DNA from: an uncultured Lachnospiraceae bacterium
GTDB lineage: Bacteria; Bacillota; Clostridia; Lachnospirales; Lachnospiraceae
Assembly: GCA_900549995.1 (NCBI GenBank)
Contig: URQQ01000006.1
Location: forward strand, 38,892-102,891
Direction: 5' to 3'
DNA length: 64,000 bases
The notes under the pieces are model-generated. The model was not told the origin of the DNA and searched no databases. It saw nothing but the letters and a program-made list of their open reading frames with translations. Positions 8,484 through 17,085 of the stretch are shown here, piece after piece. The first letter of the stretch is position 1, and each line of letters begins with the position of its first letter. A program made the translations under genes and the position numbers.

Positions 8484-8810
8484 ATGAGTAAGGATAAAAA
8501 AACTGTAATCGTATTATTAATTCTTGCTGCCGTGATAGTCATTGTACCGTTGTTTGCGCTGAAGGGAGCTGAATTTGGCGGCTCAGACGATGCCGGGAGT
8601 ATGATGGTAGAACAGGTGCAGGGAAAAGAATACACGCCTTGGTTTACACCGGTTCTGGAGACATTAATCGGCGGTGAACTTCCGGGAGAGATTGAGAGCC
8701 TTTTGTTCTGTCTCCAGACAGGGATTGGAGTTGGGATCATTGCCTTTTTCATGGGAAGGTTTGTAGAAAGAAAAAAATGGATGTCAAAGAAAGAAGAAAT
8801 GGAAGTCTGA
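8484..8810 (+). CDS. cbiN: Cobalt ECF transporter component CbiN
   Basis: A 108-aa protein with two membrane helices, one N-terminal and one after the LPGEIESLLF stretch, joined by an extracytoplasmic loop containing FGGSDDA. This matches CbiN, which helps load metal into CbiM. It starts one base after the cbiM stop, so translation is coupled. The C-terminal tail is charged and cytoplasmic. Confidence 0.93.
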   Translation: MSKDKKTVIVLLILAAVIVIVPLFALKGAEFGGSDDAGSMMVEQVQGKEYTPWFTPVLETLIGGELPGEIESLLFCLQTGIGVGIIAFFMGRFVERKKWMSKKEEMEV

Positions 8811-8827
8811 TTTGAAAGGGAGAAGTG

Positions 8828-9613
8828 ATGATAGTTATTGACAAACTTTGTTATCAGTCAAAACTCAGATACGTGAATACGGGAGAGAAATTTCTGTTTT
8901 CTATGGTCACGCTGCTATTCTGCATCATCAGCAGATCACTTCTGATTGCTTTCATTGTCTTTACGGTCAATGGGATTCTTACCATAAAAATGGGAGGAAT
9001 CCCGTTTTTCCGGTATCGGAAGCTGATCGGGGTGCCGCTTGTGTTTTTATTCTTAAGTACGGCGACGATACTGGTGAATTTTTCGAAAATACCGTTGGAT
9101 GCATTTGCATTTCCCATTGGAAGCATTTATATCACAGGGAGTTTTCAGTCGCTGAGACTTTGCGTGCAATTGATTGCCACAGCGCTTGCAAGTGTATCCT
9201 GCCTGTACTTTCTTTCGCTGAATACACCAATGACGGATATTATGGACTTTTTGAGACGTATCCATTGTCCGGTGATCATCATAGAATTAATGCTTCTGAT
9301 CTACAGGTTTATATTTGTGCTTCTTGACACCGCGTCGGCGATCACTGTATCACAGCATTCCAGGCTTGGCAACAAAGACTTCCGGACATCTGTCAAATCT
9401 TTCGGTGCACTGGGGGCAGCACTGTTTATCCGGGCGATGAAAAAATCCAATGCACTTTATGATGCTATGGAATCCAGATGTTATGATGGAAGAATCCGGG
9501 TTCTTTCAGAGAGTCATCCGGTGAATAAAAAGGAGGTTGCATGGATCATTTGTTTTGTGATACTCCTGCTGTCTGTATGTCTGATTGAGAGGGGAACAGG
9601 ATGGAAGATATAA
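8828..9613 (+). CDS. cbiQ: ECF transporter T component CbiQ
   Basis: A roughly 261-aa membrane protein that couples the ATPase to CbiM. Membrane helices dominate, and the cytoplasmic segment ending AMKKSNALYDAMESRCYDG contains the Ala-Arg-Gly-type coupling helix of the family in the AMESRCYDG form. GTG at 8825 is in frame, but ATG at 8828 is better placed after AAAGGGAG. It overlaps the start of cbiO by 13 bases. Confidence 0.93.
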   Translation: MIVIDKLCYQSKLRYVNTGEKFLFSMVTLLFCIISRSLLIAFIVFTVNGILTIKMGGIPFFRYRKLIGVPLVFLFLSTATILVNFSKIPLDAFAFPIGSIYITGSFQSLRLCVQLIATALASVSCLYFLSLNTPMTDIMDFLRRIHCPVIIIELMLLIYRFIFVLLDTASAITVSQHSRLGNKDFRTSVKSFGALGAALFIRAMKKSNALYDAMESRCYDGRIRVLSESHPVNKKEVAWIICFVILLLSVCLIERGTGWKI

Positions 9614-10443
9614 TCATAAAAGCGGAAAATATATGGTATTCATATGATGATGGAAACAGCTATTCGCTGAATGGAATGTCAGTCAATATATATAAAGGAG
9701 AAAAAGTTGCTTTTATGGGGGCGAACGGATCCGGAAAGTCAACATTTTTTCTCTGCTGCAACGGAGTGAACCGGCCGGACAAAGGGACTCTTTATTATAA
9801 TGGAAATAAAGTTGTCTATAATCGGAAAGGGATGCTTGATCTCCGGCAGAAAGTGGGAATTGTCTTTCAGGATCCGGATAACCAGCTGTTCTCAGCGAGC
9901 GTATATCAGGAAATTTCTTTTGGTATCATGAATCTTGGAATAGAAGAGGAGAAGGCAAAAGAAGAAGTAGAGAATGTCATCCGGCGTCTGGAGATTACGC
10001 CCTTCAGGAATCAGCCTGCACATGCATTGAGCGGAGGACAGAAAAAACAGGTATCCATCGCAGATATCCTTGTGATGCATCCGGAAGTAATGATATTGGA
10101 TGAGCCATCAGCGGCACTGGATCCGAAACACTCAGAGATGGTGAACCAGATTGTAGACCAGCTGACACAAGAGAACATTACCGTTATGGTATCAACGCAT
10201 GACGTTGACTACGCAATGGAGTGGGCAGACAGGATTGTACTGATGCATGAAGGAAAAGTATTGCAAGAAGGAACGCCTGAGCAGGTATTTTCCGATGTGG
10301 AGGCATTGAAAAAAACAAACCTCAGGCAGCCGGTTGTGATGGAACTTTTTCAGAGCCTGTGCAGAAAGAAAATTTTAAGTCCTGGGCTGCCGGTACCTCA
10401 CAGTCTGAAGGAATTGGAAAAATATATAGAAGAAAGCAGATAG
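9601..10443 (+). CDS. cbiO: Cobalt ECF transporter ATPase CbiO
   Basis: A 280-aa ABC ATPase. Walker A GANGSGKST is at residues 40-48, the Q loop is in VFQDPDNQLF, the signature is LSGGQKK, and Walker B with the catalytic Glu is VMILDEPSAAL; the switch His is in STHDVDYA. DNQLF after the Q loop is typical of ECF ATPases. It closes the cbiMNQO operon and energises cobalt uptake for B12 synthesis or remodelling. Confidence 0.96.
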   Translation: MEDIIIKAENIWYSYDDGNSYSLNGMSVNIYKGEKVAFMGANGSGKSTFFLCCNGVNRPDKGTLYYNGNKVVYNRKGMLDLRQKVGIVFQDPDNQLFSASVYQEISFGIMNLGIEEEKAKEEVENVIRRLEITPFRNQPAHALSGGQKKQVSIADILVMHPEVMILDEPSAALDPKHSEMVNQIVDQLTQENITVMVSTHDVDYAMEWADRIVLMHEGKVLQEGTPEQVFSDVEALKKTNLRQPVVMELFQSLCRKKILSPGLPVPHSLKELEKYIEESR

Positions 10444-10452
10444 ATAATTGTG

Positions 10453-10488
10453 GAAGCCGTGTGAAATCTAGACTCACATGGCTTCTTT
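10453..10488 (+). terminator. Terminator of the cbiMNQO operon
   Basis: GAAGCC plus GTGTGA (10453-10464) pairs with TCACAT plus GGCTTC (10474-10485), followed by TTT. Confidence 0.8.
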
Positions 10489-10548
10489 CATTAAAATATC
10501 TGATATATCGGAAAAAGTGATTAAAAAATGATCTGGGTAATTTATGAC

Positions 10549-10575
10549 TTGACATGGATAAGATTGCCATATTAT
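10549..10575 (+). promoter_or_regulatory. Candidate promoter of second MATE gene
   Basis: TTGACA at 10549-10554 followed by TATTAT at 10570-10575, spacing 15, slightly short. It lies after the cbiO terminator, so the second pump has its own transcript. Confidence 0.4.
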
Positions 10576-10658
10576 TGTAAATACATGTATAAATTTGCCG
10601 GCAAATGTCCGGCAATGATGAAAAAACTGACAGAGAGAAGTATGAGGGGAGTAATGAC

Positions 10659-12029
10659 ATGATGCAGCATCAGAGGAAAGCAGGTTTGATACAGGAAAAA
10701 ACATTCTACAGGAATTTCTTTGGCCTGACTGCTGCGATTGCATTCCAGAACCTGCTGACCTACAGTGTCGGTCTGGCAGACAATCTTATGCTTGGAGCAT
10801 ACAGTGAAACAGCATTATCGGGAGCGGCACTTTGCAATCAGATTCAGTTTCTTCTTCAGATGCTTGTGGTGGGAACCAGTGACGGTGTGATCGTCATTGG
10901 TTCCCAGTATTGGGGGAAGAATCAAAAGGAACCCATTGTACATATTATTGGAGTTGCGCTTAGATTTTCGATCGGGATTGCCGCAGTGATATTCGCGGCG
11001 GTGCTGTTTTTCCCGTCAGGAGTTCTTTCGCTTCTGACCAATGAACCGCATGTGATCGCGGAGGGGACGAGATATCTGCAGACAGTGTGCTTCTCTTATA
11101 TCATATTCGCGGTGACCAACGTGCTTTCAGCATCCCTTCGCTCTGTCGGGATTGTAAAGATTGGGTATCTGATTTCAGGATCGACGCTTTGTCTGAATAT
11201 CTGTCTGAATTACTGTCTGATCTATGGAAATTTTGGATTTCCGGAGCTGGGAATACGGGGAGCGGCTACGGCGACTCTTTTTTCCAGATGTGTAGAGTTT
11301 CTGATTCTTGTGCTGTATCTGAAGTTCAAAGATACGGGTATTCCGCTGAGTCTTAAGAGCCTGATCCACGTTGACAAATCTTATTATGCGGATTATAAAA
11401 AAGTGTCCCTTCCGGTACTTGTGAATCAGTTCCAGTGGGGAATTGCACAGATGGTGCAGACAGGTGTCCTGGGACATCTGGGAAGTGCGGCGATTGCCGC
11501 CAATTCCATAGCTGTGATTGTGTTTCAGATTCTGTCTGTTGTTGTCTATGGTTCTGCAGGAGCTGCGGGGATTGTAGTTGGAAAAACAATTGGTGAAGGG
11601 AAAGAAGACAGGCTTCAAAGTCTTGTGAAGACGTTGGAAGCCATTTTTATAGTTGTTGGTATTATATCCTCGGCACTGATCTTTGCAGTGAGAGGGCCGG
11701 TACTTATGCTTTATCATATCTCACCGGATGCTTCGGCGCTGGCCCGTCAGTTTATGGCAGTACTTGCGCTGACCACCCTTGGAACGGCATATCAGATGTC
11801 CTGTGATTCCGGAATTATTAAGGGTGGAGGAGATACATCATTCAGTGCAAAAATGAACTTCATCAGTATGTGGGGGATTGTAGTACCGTTTTCATGTATT
11901 GCGGCTTTTATTTTACACTGGCCGCCTGTGGCTGTGTTTTTCCTGCTGAAATGGGATCAGTTGTATAAATGTATTCCGGTGATTCTCAGACTTCGAAGCT
12001 TTCAATGGGTGAAAAGGGTTACAAGATAG
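10659..12029 (+). CDS. MATE family efflux transporter (second of three)
   Basis: A 456-aa polytopic MATE protein; residues near the start (YRNFFGLTAAIAFQNLLTYSVGLADNLMLG) and the GSAAIAANSIA segment are family-like. The longest frame begins at 10605, but that ATG has no ribosome binding site; ATG at 10659 is 8 bases after GAGGGGA and is preferred. It is only distantly similar to the pumps at 6021 and 49232, so the three are unlikely to be recent duplicates. Substrate unknown. Confidence 0.92.
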   Translation: MMQHQRKAGLIQEKTFYRNFFGLTAAIAFQNLLTYSVGLADNLMLGAYSETALSGAALCNQIQFLLQMLVVGTSDGVIVIGSQYWGKNQKEPIVHIIGVALRFSIGIAAVIFAAVLFFPSGVLSLLTNEPHVIAEGTRYLQTVCFSYIIFAVTNVLSASLRSVGIVKIGYLISGSTLCLNICLNYCLIYGNFGFPELGIRGAATATLFSRCVEFLILVLYLKFKDTGIPLSLKSLIHVDKSYYADYKKVSLPVLVNQFQWGIAQMVQTGVLGHLGSAAIAANSIAVIVFQILSVVVYGSAGAAGIVVGKTIGEGKEDRLQSLVKTLEAIFIVVGIISSALIFAVRGPVLMLYHISPDASALARQFMAVLALTTLGTAYQMSCDSGIIKGGGDTSFSAKMNFISMWGIVVPFSCIAAFILHWPPVAVFFLLKWDQLYKCIPVILRLRSFQWVKRVTR

Positions 12030-12109
12030 AGCCATGCCTGTCAATGAAGACACTGGGATTTTAAGGGCAGATATGGGGTCAGTAAAGAAGCAAAGCAGGA
12101 GGGACAATA

Positions 12110-12481
12110 ATGAAAGCATGTATTTATGTGGGACTTGGAGGATGCATCGGAGCCATACTCAGGTATTTACTGAGCAGTATACCGTTTAAGGGAAGTTTTC
12201 CGGTGATGACATTTCTGATCAACATAGTTGGTGCATTTTTGATCGGTGCAGTAGTGGGGATTGCTGGAAAATACCAGTCTTTTCCGACGGAGTTGACATT
12301 ATTTCTTAAGACAGGAGTCTGCGGTGGGTTTACAACATTTTCTACCTTTTCGCTTGAGACTTTGACCTTGTTTGAGAAAAAAGAGTATGTGCTCGGAGCA
12401 GGATATGCAGCGTTAAGTGTAATTTTATGTGTTCTGGGAGTCTGGCTTGGACAGATGGCGGTAAAGAACCTTCCGGTGTAA
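12110..12481 (+). CDS. crcB: Fluoride ion channel CrcB (Fluc)
   Basis: A 123-aa four-helix membrane protein. GLGGCIGAILRYLL near residue 8 and GVCGGFTTFSTFS near 72 are the hallmark segments of Fluc channels, which export F- as dual-topology dimers. Only one copy is present here, which is sufficient for the homodimer type. I see no fluoride riboswitch in the 80 bases upstream. ATG at 12110 follows AGGAGGGA. Confidence 0.93.
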   Translation: MKACIYVGLGGCIGAILRYLLSSIPFKGSFPVMTFLINIVGAFLIGAVVGIAGKYQSFPTELTLFLKTGVCGGFTTFSTFSLETLTLFEKKEYVLGAGYAALSVILCVLGVWLGQMAVKNLPV

Positions 12482-12483
12482 TG

Positions 12484-12650
12484 AAAAAAGACTGCCGAGG
12501 GGGTGGCAGCCTTTTTAAAGAAGGAAAAAGTTTATGAAAAAGTTTAGGTTTGTTCGTTTGAACAATTATAAGTATACAGGCGGGTTGTGAGCATTCTGTG
12601 ACAGAAATCAAAACATTTCATAAAGACATTATTAAGAAAATCGAAACTGG
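12484..12650. repeat. ~165-bp direct repeat, copy 1
   Basis: This stretch matches 14175-14343 almost base for base with small indels. In order it holds a terminator hairpin (CTGCC GAGGGGGT GGCAG with TTTTT), a segment with GTTTATG/GTTTAGG repeated at an 11-bp step, the palindrome TTGTTC-GTTT-GAACAA, TTATAAGTAT, and an AT-rich tail. The tail contains the stop codon of the opposite-strand DUF3298 gene. The hairpin also serves as the crcB terminator. Confidence 0.85.
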
Positions 12651-13273
12651 AATTCGGGTATGCCTGTGGAGTATGGAGCAATGTCGTATTGCTGATAGTA
12701 TATGGTAATGTCTTCCGGCCGCAGGTAATAACTCTTTTCATTGAAATTTTTTCTCAGTAGAATGGCATAATCATCGAAATAAGAGCCGGGGGTTTCTGTC
12801 AGCCGTTCTTTGATCTGTGCCTCCAGATCGGAAAAAATATTGTGAGGAAATACCGGGCAGTATGGGTAGAAGGATCTGAGGTCTAACTGGCAGCCGGTTA
12901 CAAAATCCCAAGTCTGGGAGTCTCTCACAGTCGAACCATGAGCTCCGCCCATAAAGGTATATTGATCCGTGTAGAGACTTGTGATACAGCCTGAATTAAA
13001 AGTAATATGGTATTCAGATAACAGCTCATAACTGTAAAAGGGCGGCTGGTTGTCTTTGATATACCGGGCACTTTCCACCGCCTGTGGATACAGAACCGTG
13101 CGGCAGTAGATTTCCAGTTCCCTTGCCTTGCCGGCATAGCTGCAGTTAATGCGCTGTGCGGCGGCGTCATTGCAGGTAGTCATGAAAAATGGATAATGAA
13201 TTGTATAGGTGAATACGGGAATTTTATTGTAATACATTGTGTCACTTAAAGTTTTCTGGTAAATAGTCTGCAT
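12632..13273 (-). CDS. DUF3298 (RsiV/PdaC-like) domain protein
   Basis: A 213-aa protein resembling the C-terminal extracellular domain of the anti-sigma factor RsiV and of PdaC-like proteins: a first half with the inward pattern of DUF4163 and an end reading YYQQYDIAPYSTGIPEF, the hallmark of DUF3298. Unlike RsiV there is no membrane helix and no signal peptide, so it looks cytoplasmic. The longest frame starts with GTG at 13285 without a ribosome site; ATG at 13273 follows GTGAGG. It is flanked by the direct repeats at 12484 and 14175. Role unknown. Confidence 0.75.
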   Translation of the reverse strand: MQTIYQKTLSDTMYYNKIPVFTYTIHYPFFMTTCNDAAAQRINCSYAGKARELEIYCRTVLYPQAVESARYIKDNQPPFYSYELLSEYHITFNSGCITSLYTDQYTFMGGAHGSTVRDSQTWDFVTGCQLDLRSFYPYCPVFPHNIFSDLEAQIKERLTETPGSYFDDYAILLRKNFNEKSYYLRPEDITIYYQQYDIAPYSTGIPEFQFRFS

Positions 13274-13403
13274 AAATGGCCTCACAACAAGTGTTTGATA
13301 CTATACTATGCAGCATACGTGTATCAAAGACCGCTTTCAAGGTATTGGAGAATGGTAAGGATAGAACCTGCATTTTTTGTTATACTATCACTGAGGTGAT
13401 GAT

Positions 13404-13550
13404 ATGGATCAGAAAAATCAGGAAAAACAGAACCGACAGAAAAATCTGGACAAATTCAACAGTGTCACAGAGAAAGTAAAACCAGAGAATCAGAATCAGG
13501 AACACAATGCAAGAAAAGAAGCAGTGGATATAAAAATGAGACAAGTCTGA
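13404..13550 (+). CDS. Small hydrophilic protein, 48 aa
   Basis: ATG at 13404 is preceded by GAGGTGAT at normal spacing and opens a 48-codon frame ending TGA at 13548-13550. The product is very polar and rich in Gln, Asn, Lys and Glu, with no membrane segment and no Cys, rather like small spore or stress proteins in composition. It is followed by a hairpin at 13564-13607. It lies between two minus-strand genes. I do not recognise a family; the ribosome binding site and terminator are the reasons to accept it. Confidence 0.5.
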   Translation: MDQKNQEKQNRQKNLDKFNSVTEKVKPENQNQEHNARKEAVDIKMRQV

Positions 13551-13563
13551 TATCTTTTTGCAG

Positions 13564-13611
13564 CAGCAGGCCGAAGCGGAGTCGGGAGAAACCGCTTTGA
13601 CCTGCTGTTTC
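13564..13611 (+). terminator. Hairpin after the 48-aa protein
   Basis: CAGCAGG (13564-13570) pairs with CCTGCTG (13601-13607) and an inner GAAGCGG pairs with CCGCTTT; TTT follows. It overlaps no coding region of the opposite gene, which ends at 13635. Confidence 0.6.
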
Positions 13612-13634
13612 TGATGTTAAAGATGTTAATGATG

Positions 13635-13967
13635 TTACTGGCTTCGCAGATAATTGACAAGAATACATAGAAACTCATTGTTGGTTGGAACTGAGGTGAG
13701 TTTATATGTACACAATTCCTGGAGCCGTTCTTTTCCCCCTTTTTTCCATCCGGCGATGATAGCCGTACGTATATTATGTTCGACATTGCTTCTACTTGTA
13801 TTAAATTTTTCAGCGATTTCCGGATATAACCATTTCCATATACGCAGCAGGTAGTCTTCATTTTGCATGCACAGTTCCAGCGCATAGCAAATGTACCGGC
13901 AGCCTAAATATCTGGGCGTTATATACAGTGAATATACAAGTTCATTTATTTGAATCTCTTTTTTCAT
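13635..13967 (-). CDS. Orphan Spo0A C-terminal (DNA-binding) domain protein
   Basis: A 110-aa protein aligning by eye with the sigma-A-contacting HTH domain of the sporulation regulator Spo0A: LGCRYICYALELC near 20-33 resembles the Spo0A helix after its conserved His-Ile-Lys-Gly, then LYPEIAEKFNTSRSNVEHNIRTAI, WKKGGKERL, and PTNNEFLCIL. The receiver domain is missing entirely, so the protein cannot be phosphorylated in the usual way. The start at 13967 has GGAGGGA upstream. Two 0A-box-like sites precede it. It may modulate Spo0A targets by binding the same boxes. Confidence 0.85.
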   Translation of the reverse strand: MKKEIQINELVYSLYITPRYLGCRYICYALELCMQNEDYLLRIWKWLYPEIAEKFNTSRSNVEHNIRTAIIAGWKKGGKERLQELCTYKLTSVPTNNEFLCILVNYLRSQ

Positions 13968-14129
13968 AGCGTCCCTCCATTCCCATGATTTTTCTCCAAT
14001 ACAACTTCACAGAGGATGCTGCAAAGGTATGGGGAAGCAGCAAAGTGGACTGTGAATATCCGCTTTGTTTTGTAGAAGCAGATACTATAATAATATATTT
14101 TTGGCAACTATTGGCAAAAATCGGTATTA

Positions 14130-14148
14130 TTCGACATTGTTCTCGACA
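14130..14148 (-). promoter_or_regulatory. Two 0A-box-like sites upstream of the Spo0A-domain gene
   Basis: Read on the minus strand, TGTCGAG (14148-14142) and TGTCGAA (14136-14130) lie as direct repeats 12 bases apart. TGTCGAA is an exact match to the Spo0A box core. They sit upstream of a TTGCCA/TATTAT promoter-like pair (about 14118-14090), a position used for activation. Confidence 0.55.
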
Positions 14149-14174
14149 AAATATGATAAAGTGATGTGCAGAAC

Positions 14175-14343
14175 AAAAAAAAGACTGCCGAGGGGGTGGC
14201 AGTCTTTTTAAGAAGGAAAAAAGTTTATGAAAAAGTTTTGCGTTTGTTCGTTTGAACAATTATAAGTATATAGAGAGGTTGTGATCATTCTGTGACAAAA
14301 ATCAGAATAATTTATGAAGACATTATAAAATAAATCGAAACTG
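14175..14343. repeat. ~165-bp direct repeat, copy 2
   Basis: Second copy of the element at 12484, with the same terminator hairpin, GTTTATG repeats, TTGTTC/GAACAA palindrome and AT-rich tail. It ends beside the 3' end of the opposite-strand methionine sulfoxide reductase gene, where the copy 1 tail lies in the 3' end of the DUF3298 gene. The hairpin can terminate in either direction. Confidence 0.85.
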
Positions 14344-14377
14344 TATCATTTGAGGCAGCAGGAAGATTCAGGATATA

Positions 14378-14863
14378 TTAAAATATCTGCTCCAGTATTT
14401 TGGCAAATGCAAGCAGGCCCTCTCTGTCTTCGTCGTCAAAGCGGGAGAGATGAGGGCTGTCAATGTCCAGAACACCTGCAATTTCTCCACTGGAATTGTG
14501 CAGCGGGATGACGATTTCTGAGTTGGAAGCAGAATCACAGGCAATATGTCCAGGAAAATCATGCACATTTTTTACAAGCATGACAGAATCTTTTGCTACT
14601 GCTGTGCCACAGACGCCATTGCCGGTTTTGATTTCGATACATGCTGGTTTTCCCTGAAAAGGGCCGAGGATCAGTGTCTCATTTTCCAGAAGATAAAAGC
14701 CTGCCCAGTTGATATCTTCGAGCGCCTGGGCCAGAAGAGCAGATGCATTGGCAAGATTGGCGGTCAGGTGAGGAATACCGTCGATTAAACCCTGAAGCTG
14801 GACTTTTAAAATGCGGTACATAGAAGCTTTGTCCGCAGGATATTCAAAATTAGATGATTTCAT
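14378..14863 (-). CDS. msrC: Free methionine-(R)-sulfoxide reductase, GAF domain
   Basis: A 161-aa single GAF-domain enzyme that reduces free L-methionine-(R)-sulfoxide. Three cysteines (Cys75 in KPACIEI, Cys85 in NGVCGTA, Cys109 in HIACDS) have the spacing of the catalytic and resolving cysteines of fRMsr, and NWAGFYLL and GPFQGKPAC are family signatures. The start ATG at 14863 has AAGGAGA upstream. It is monocistronic on the minus strand and acts in oxidative-stress repair in the cytoplasm. Confidence 0.92.
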   Translation of the reverse strand: MKSSNFEYPADKASMYRILKVQLQGLIDGIPHLTANLANASALLAQALEDINWAGFYLLENETLILGPFQGKPACIEIKTGNGVCGTAVAKDSVMLVKNVHDFPGHIACDSASNSEIVIPLHNSSGEIAGVLDIDSPHLSRFDDEDREGLLAFAKILEQIF

Positions 14864-14989
14864 AATATTCTCCTTAGTTTCCTATACTGTTTATTTCAGT
14901 CTGATTATAACATAGATTGGCAGGAGGATGAAAATTAAGTTGTTACTTGGGGAGGAGATAACTATAATAAAGAAAAGGAGGCGCATTAT

Positions 14990-16573
14990 ATGAAAGCAGA
15001 TAAAGTTTTTTATAATGGCATAATATATACCATGGTCAGAGAAGGAGAAACTGCGGAGGCTGTCGCGGTGTATGATGGAAAGATCGTGGCGGTTGGGAGT
15101 AATGCGGAGATCAGGAACATGGAGGCACGCGAATACATTGATCTGGGGGGAAAGCCTGTAATCCCGGGAATGGCTGATACCCACATGCACTTGTACCAGG
15201 ATTGTATGGAGCAGGACAAGGTATCAATGGCAGAAGTACGTTCATTTGCGGAAATCATTGACACGGCAGGTGAAGCGCTTCAAGGACTTAGCAGCGGAAA
15301 ATGGCTTTTGGCAGAGAATCTTCATATGGATAATCTGAAAGAAGGGTATTTCCCAACGGCATCGGTGCTGGATCAGATTTCAAAAGAGATTCCTGTCTGT
15401 ATTGGAAGTTATTGCCACCATGTCCATATTCTGAATTCCAGGGCATTGGAAATATGCGGAATTGACCGTAATACCGATGATCACGGCAAAAATACAATTG
15501 AGCTGGATGAAAGTGGGAATCCCAATGGAATTATCCGTGATCGTGCCTATAATGAGTACGTAGAATCTAAAATTCCTTCTCTGGCTATGGAAGAGAGTAT
15601 TGAAAAAGTTGACGCATATTTAAAACGTTGTTCCTCCATCGGACTGACACAGCTCCATGCATATCAGGAGGATAATGTGGATGGGATTCGTATGTATCAG
15701 GAACTTCGGAGGAAAAAAGGGTTAAAATGCAGGATAGGATTTCATTTTCTGCTGGATTGTCCTAATAACAGAGGAATTGTGAGCAGATTTGGCGATGATA
15801 TGTTAAAACTTGGTGCGGCTAAATATCTGCTGGATGGGTCTGTGGGGGCAGCATCCTGCCTGATGTATGAACCATTTAGCGACCAGCCGGATCATTGCGG
15901 CAGTGCAGCTTATACCCAGGAAGAGTTAAACCAGGCTGTAAAGGAAGCTTATGATGCAGGTCATGAGGTGGCTGTCCATGCGATCGGTGATAAGGCCAAT
16001 GATATGCTTCTTACAGCAATTGAAAACGCATACAATCCGGAAATTGGATGGAGCAGGCCATTTTATATGATCCATGGCACGATCATCAGCAAAACATTTA
16101 TTGAACGGGCAAAAAAACTTCCGGTGATCTTGAGTGTCCAGCCGATTTTCATCCGTCCATATGTGAGTATGGTTCGCAAGAGAATTGGGGATGAACGGCT
16201 TCACAGATGCTTCGCGTTCCGCAGTATGCTCGATGCCGGGCTGCTTCTAACGGCTGGTTCCGATGCACCGGTCTGCGAGAAGAATCCATTTCATGGGATT
16301 CAGTGTGCAGTGACAAGGAAAGATCTGGGAGATAATCCTGAAGTGATTGCAGAAGAACAGGCAGTTACAGTATATGAAGCATTGTGTATGTACACGAAAA
16401 ATGCAGCACATTATCTTGGGGAAGAACATTTAAAGGGGACAATTGAGGAAGGCAAGGTGGCTGATTTCGTTGTGACAGATCGGGACGTTTTTAAGACAGA
16501 ACCGGACAGGATAGCAAGTATCAAAGTTTTGGAAACCGTGTTGGGTGGGGAAATAGTTTTTAAAAATAACTAA
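14990..16573 (+). CDS. Amidohydrolase family protein (YtcJ-like)
   Basis: A 527-aa metal-dependent hydrolase. The N-terminal beta-sandwich leads to the metal motif HMH at residues 65-67 (in GMADTHMHLYQD), then a TIM barrel with further His ligands (EVAVHAIGDKAND, FYMIHGTI) and the Asp in TAGSDAPV; the end GTIEEGKVADFVVTD is typical. This is the amidohydrolase_3 group. It follows AAAGGAGGCGC. Substrate unknown; such enzymes hydrolyse amides of exogenous small molecules. Confidence 0.88.
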   Translation: MKADKVFYNGIIYTMVREGETAEAVAVYDGKIVAVGSNAEIRNMEAREYIDLGGKPVIPGMADTHMHLYQDCMEQDKVSMAEVRSFAEIIDTAGEALQGLSSGKWLLAENLHMDNLKEGYFPTASVLDQISKEIPVCIGSYCHHVHILNSRALEICGIDRNTDDHGKNTIELDESGNPNGIIRDRAYNEYVESKIPSLAMEESIEKVDAYLKRCSSIGLTQLHAYQEDNVDGIRMYQELRRKKGLKCRIGFHFLLDCPNNRGIVSRFGDDMLKLGAAKYLLDGSVGAASCLMYEPFSDQPDHCGSAAYTQEELNQAVKEAYDAGHEVAVHAIGDKANDMLLTAIENAYNPEIGWSRPFYMIHGTIISKTFIERAKKLPVILSVQPIFIRPYVSMVRKRIGDERLHRCFAFRSMLDAGLLLTAGSDAPVCEKNPFHGIQCAVTRKDLGDNPEVIAEEQAVTVYEALCMYTKNAAHYLGEEHLKGTIEEGKVADFVVTDRDVFKTEPDRIASIKVLETVLGGEIVFKNN

Positions 16574-16624
16574 CAGCTGTATATTTTTCTGGATTATTCA
16601 CATCCTAACAGTGGGGTGATTAAT

Positions 16625-16846
16625 ATGACAGATTCTAAACGGCCTGAAAATGCCGGAATAACTAATCGGGATATCATAGATTCTTATGATTATCTTGGAA
16701 ATGCAGCATCAACTATGGAATGTACCGGGCTGATTCCCTCTGGACCGGTCTCAGAAGCTGAACTTGAATCATATGAGGCAATCTATCGCTTCCGTCCTCC
16801 GGTTATAAAGGCCGTAGACCCCGAAGCAGAGAAACCTCCGAAATAA
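16625..16846 (+). CDS. Small conserved-looking hypothetical protein, 73 aa
   Basis: GTG at 16616 is in frame, but ATG at 16625 lies just after GGGGTGAT and is preferred. The 73-aa product is soluble and acidic, with a SYDYLGNAASTMECTGLIPSGP segment and a Pro-rich end. No domain is recognised. It follows the amidohydrolase by about 50 bases without a terminator between them, so it may be cotranscribed, and is followed 130 bases later by a terminator. Confidence 0.6.
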   Translation: MTDSKRPENAGITNRDIIDSYDYLGNAASTMECTGLIPSGPVSEAELESYEAIYRFRPPVIKAVDPEAEKPPK

Positions 16847-16976
16847 TTTCATGCTTTACACTTTTTTTCTTTTCTTTAGAATCCTTTTATGATTTTGTCA
16901 CATTTTTATCACAATTAAACAGTATACTTGAACTTGTTAAAAGATAAAAACATTTAATCTTTTATCCCCTCTCTCA

Positions 16977-17000
16977 GGGCCGCTGCCAAGCGGCCCTTTT
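16977..17000 (+). terminator. Rho-independent terminator
   Basis: GGGCCGC (16977-16983) pairs with GCGGCCC (16990-16996), followed by TTTT. It closes the transcript of the 73-aa gene ahead of the tRNA. Confidence 0.85.
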
Positions 17001-17085
17001 CCTTTGAGTATGATTAGAAATATTTTTCAAAATATTAAATATTATAATTTACATTTTGACCGAAATGTTTTATAATTGTTTTCAC

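Noticed and set aside
12030..12109. Fluoride riboswitch before crcB
   Set aside because: The conserved pseudoknot bases of the crcB RNA motif are not seen in this short leader.
12342..14259. Minus-strand frames at 12342-12611 and 13942-14259 sharing a KLFHKLF...PPPRQSFF peptide
   Set aside because: The shared peptide is only the translation of the two DNA repeats with their terminator; neither has a ribosome site.
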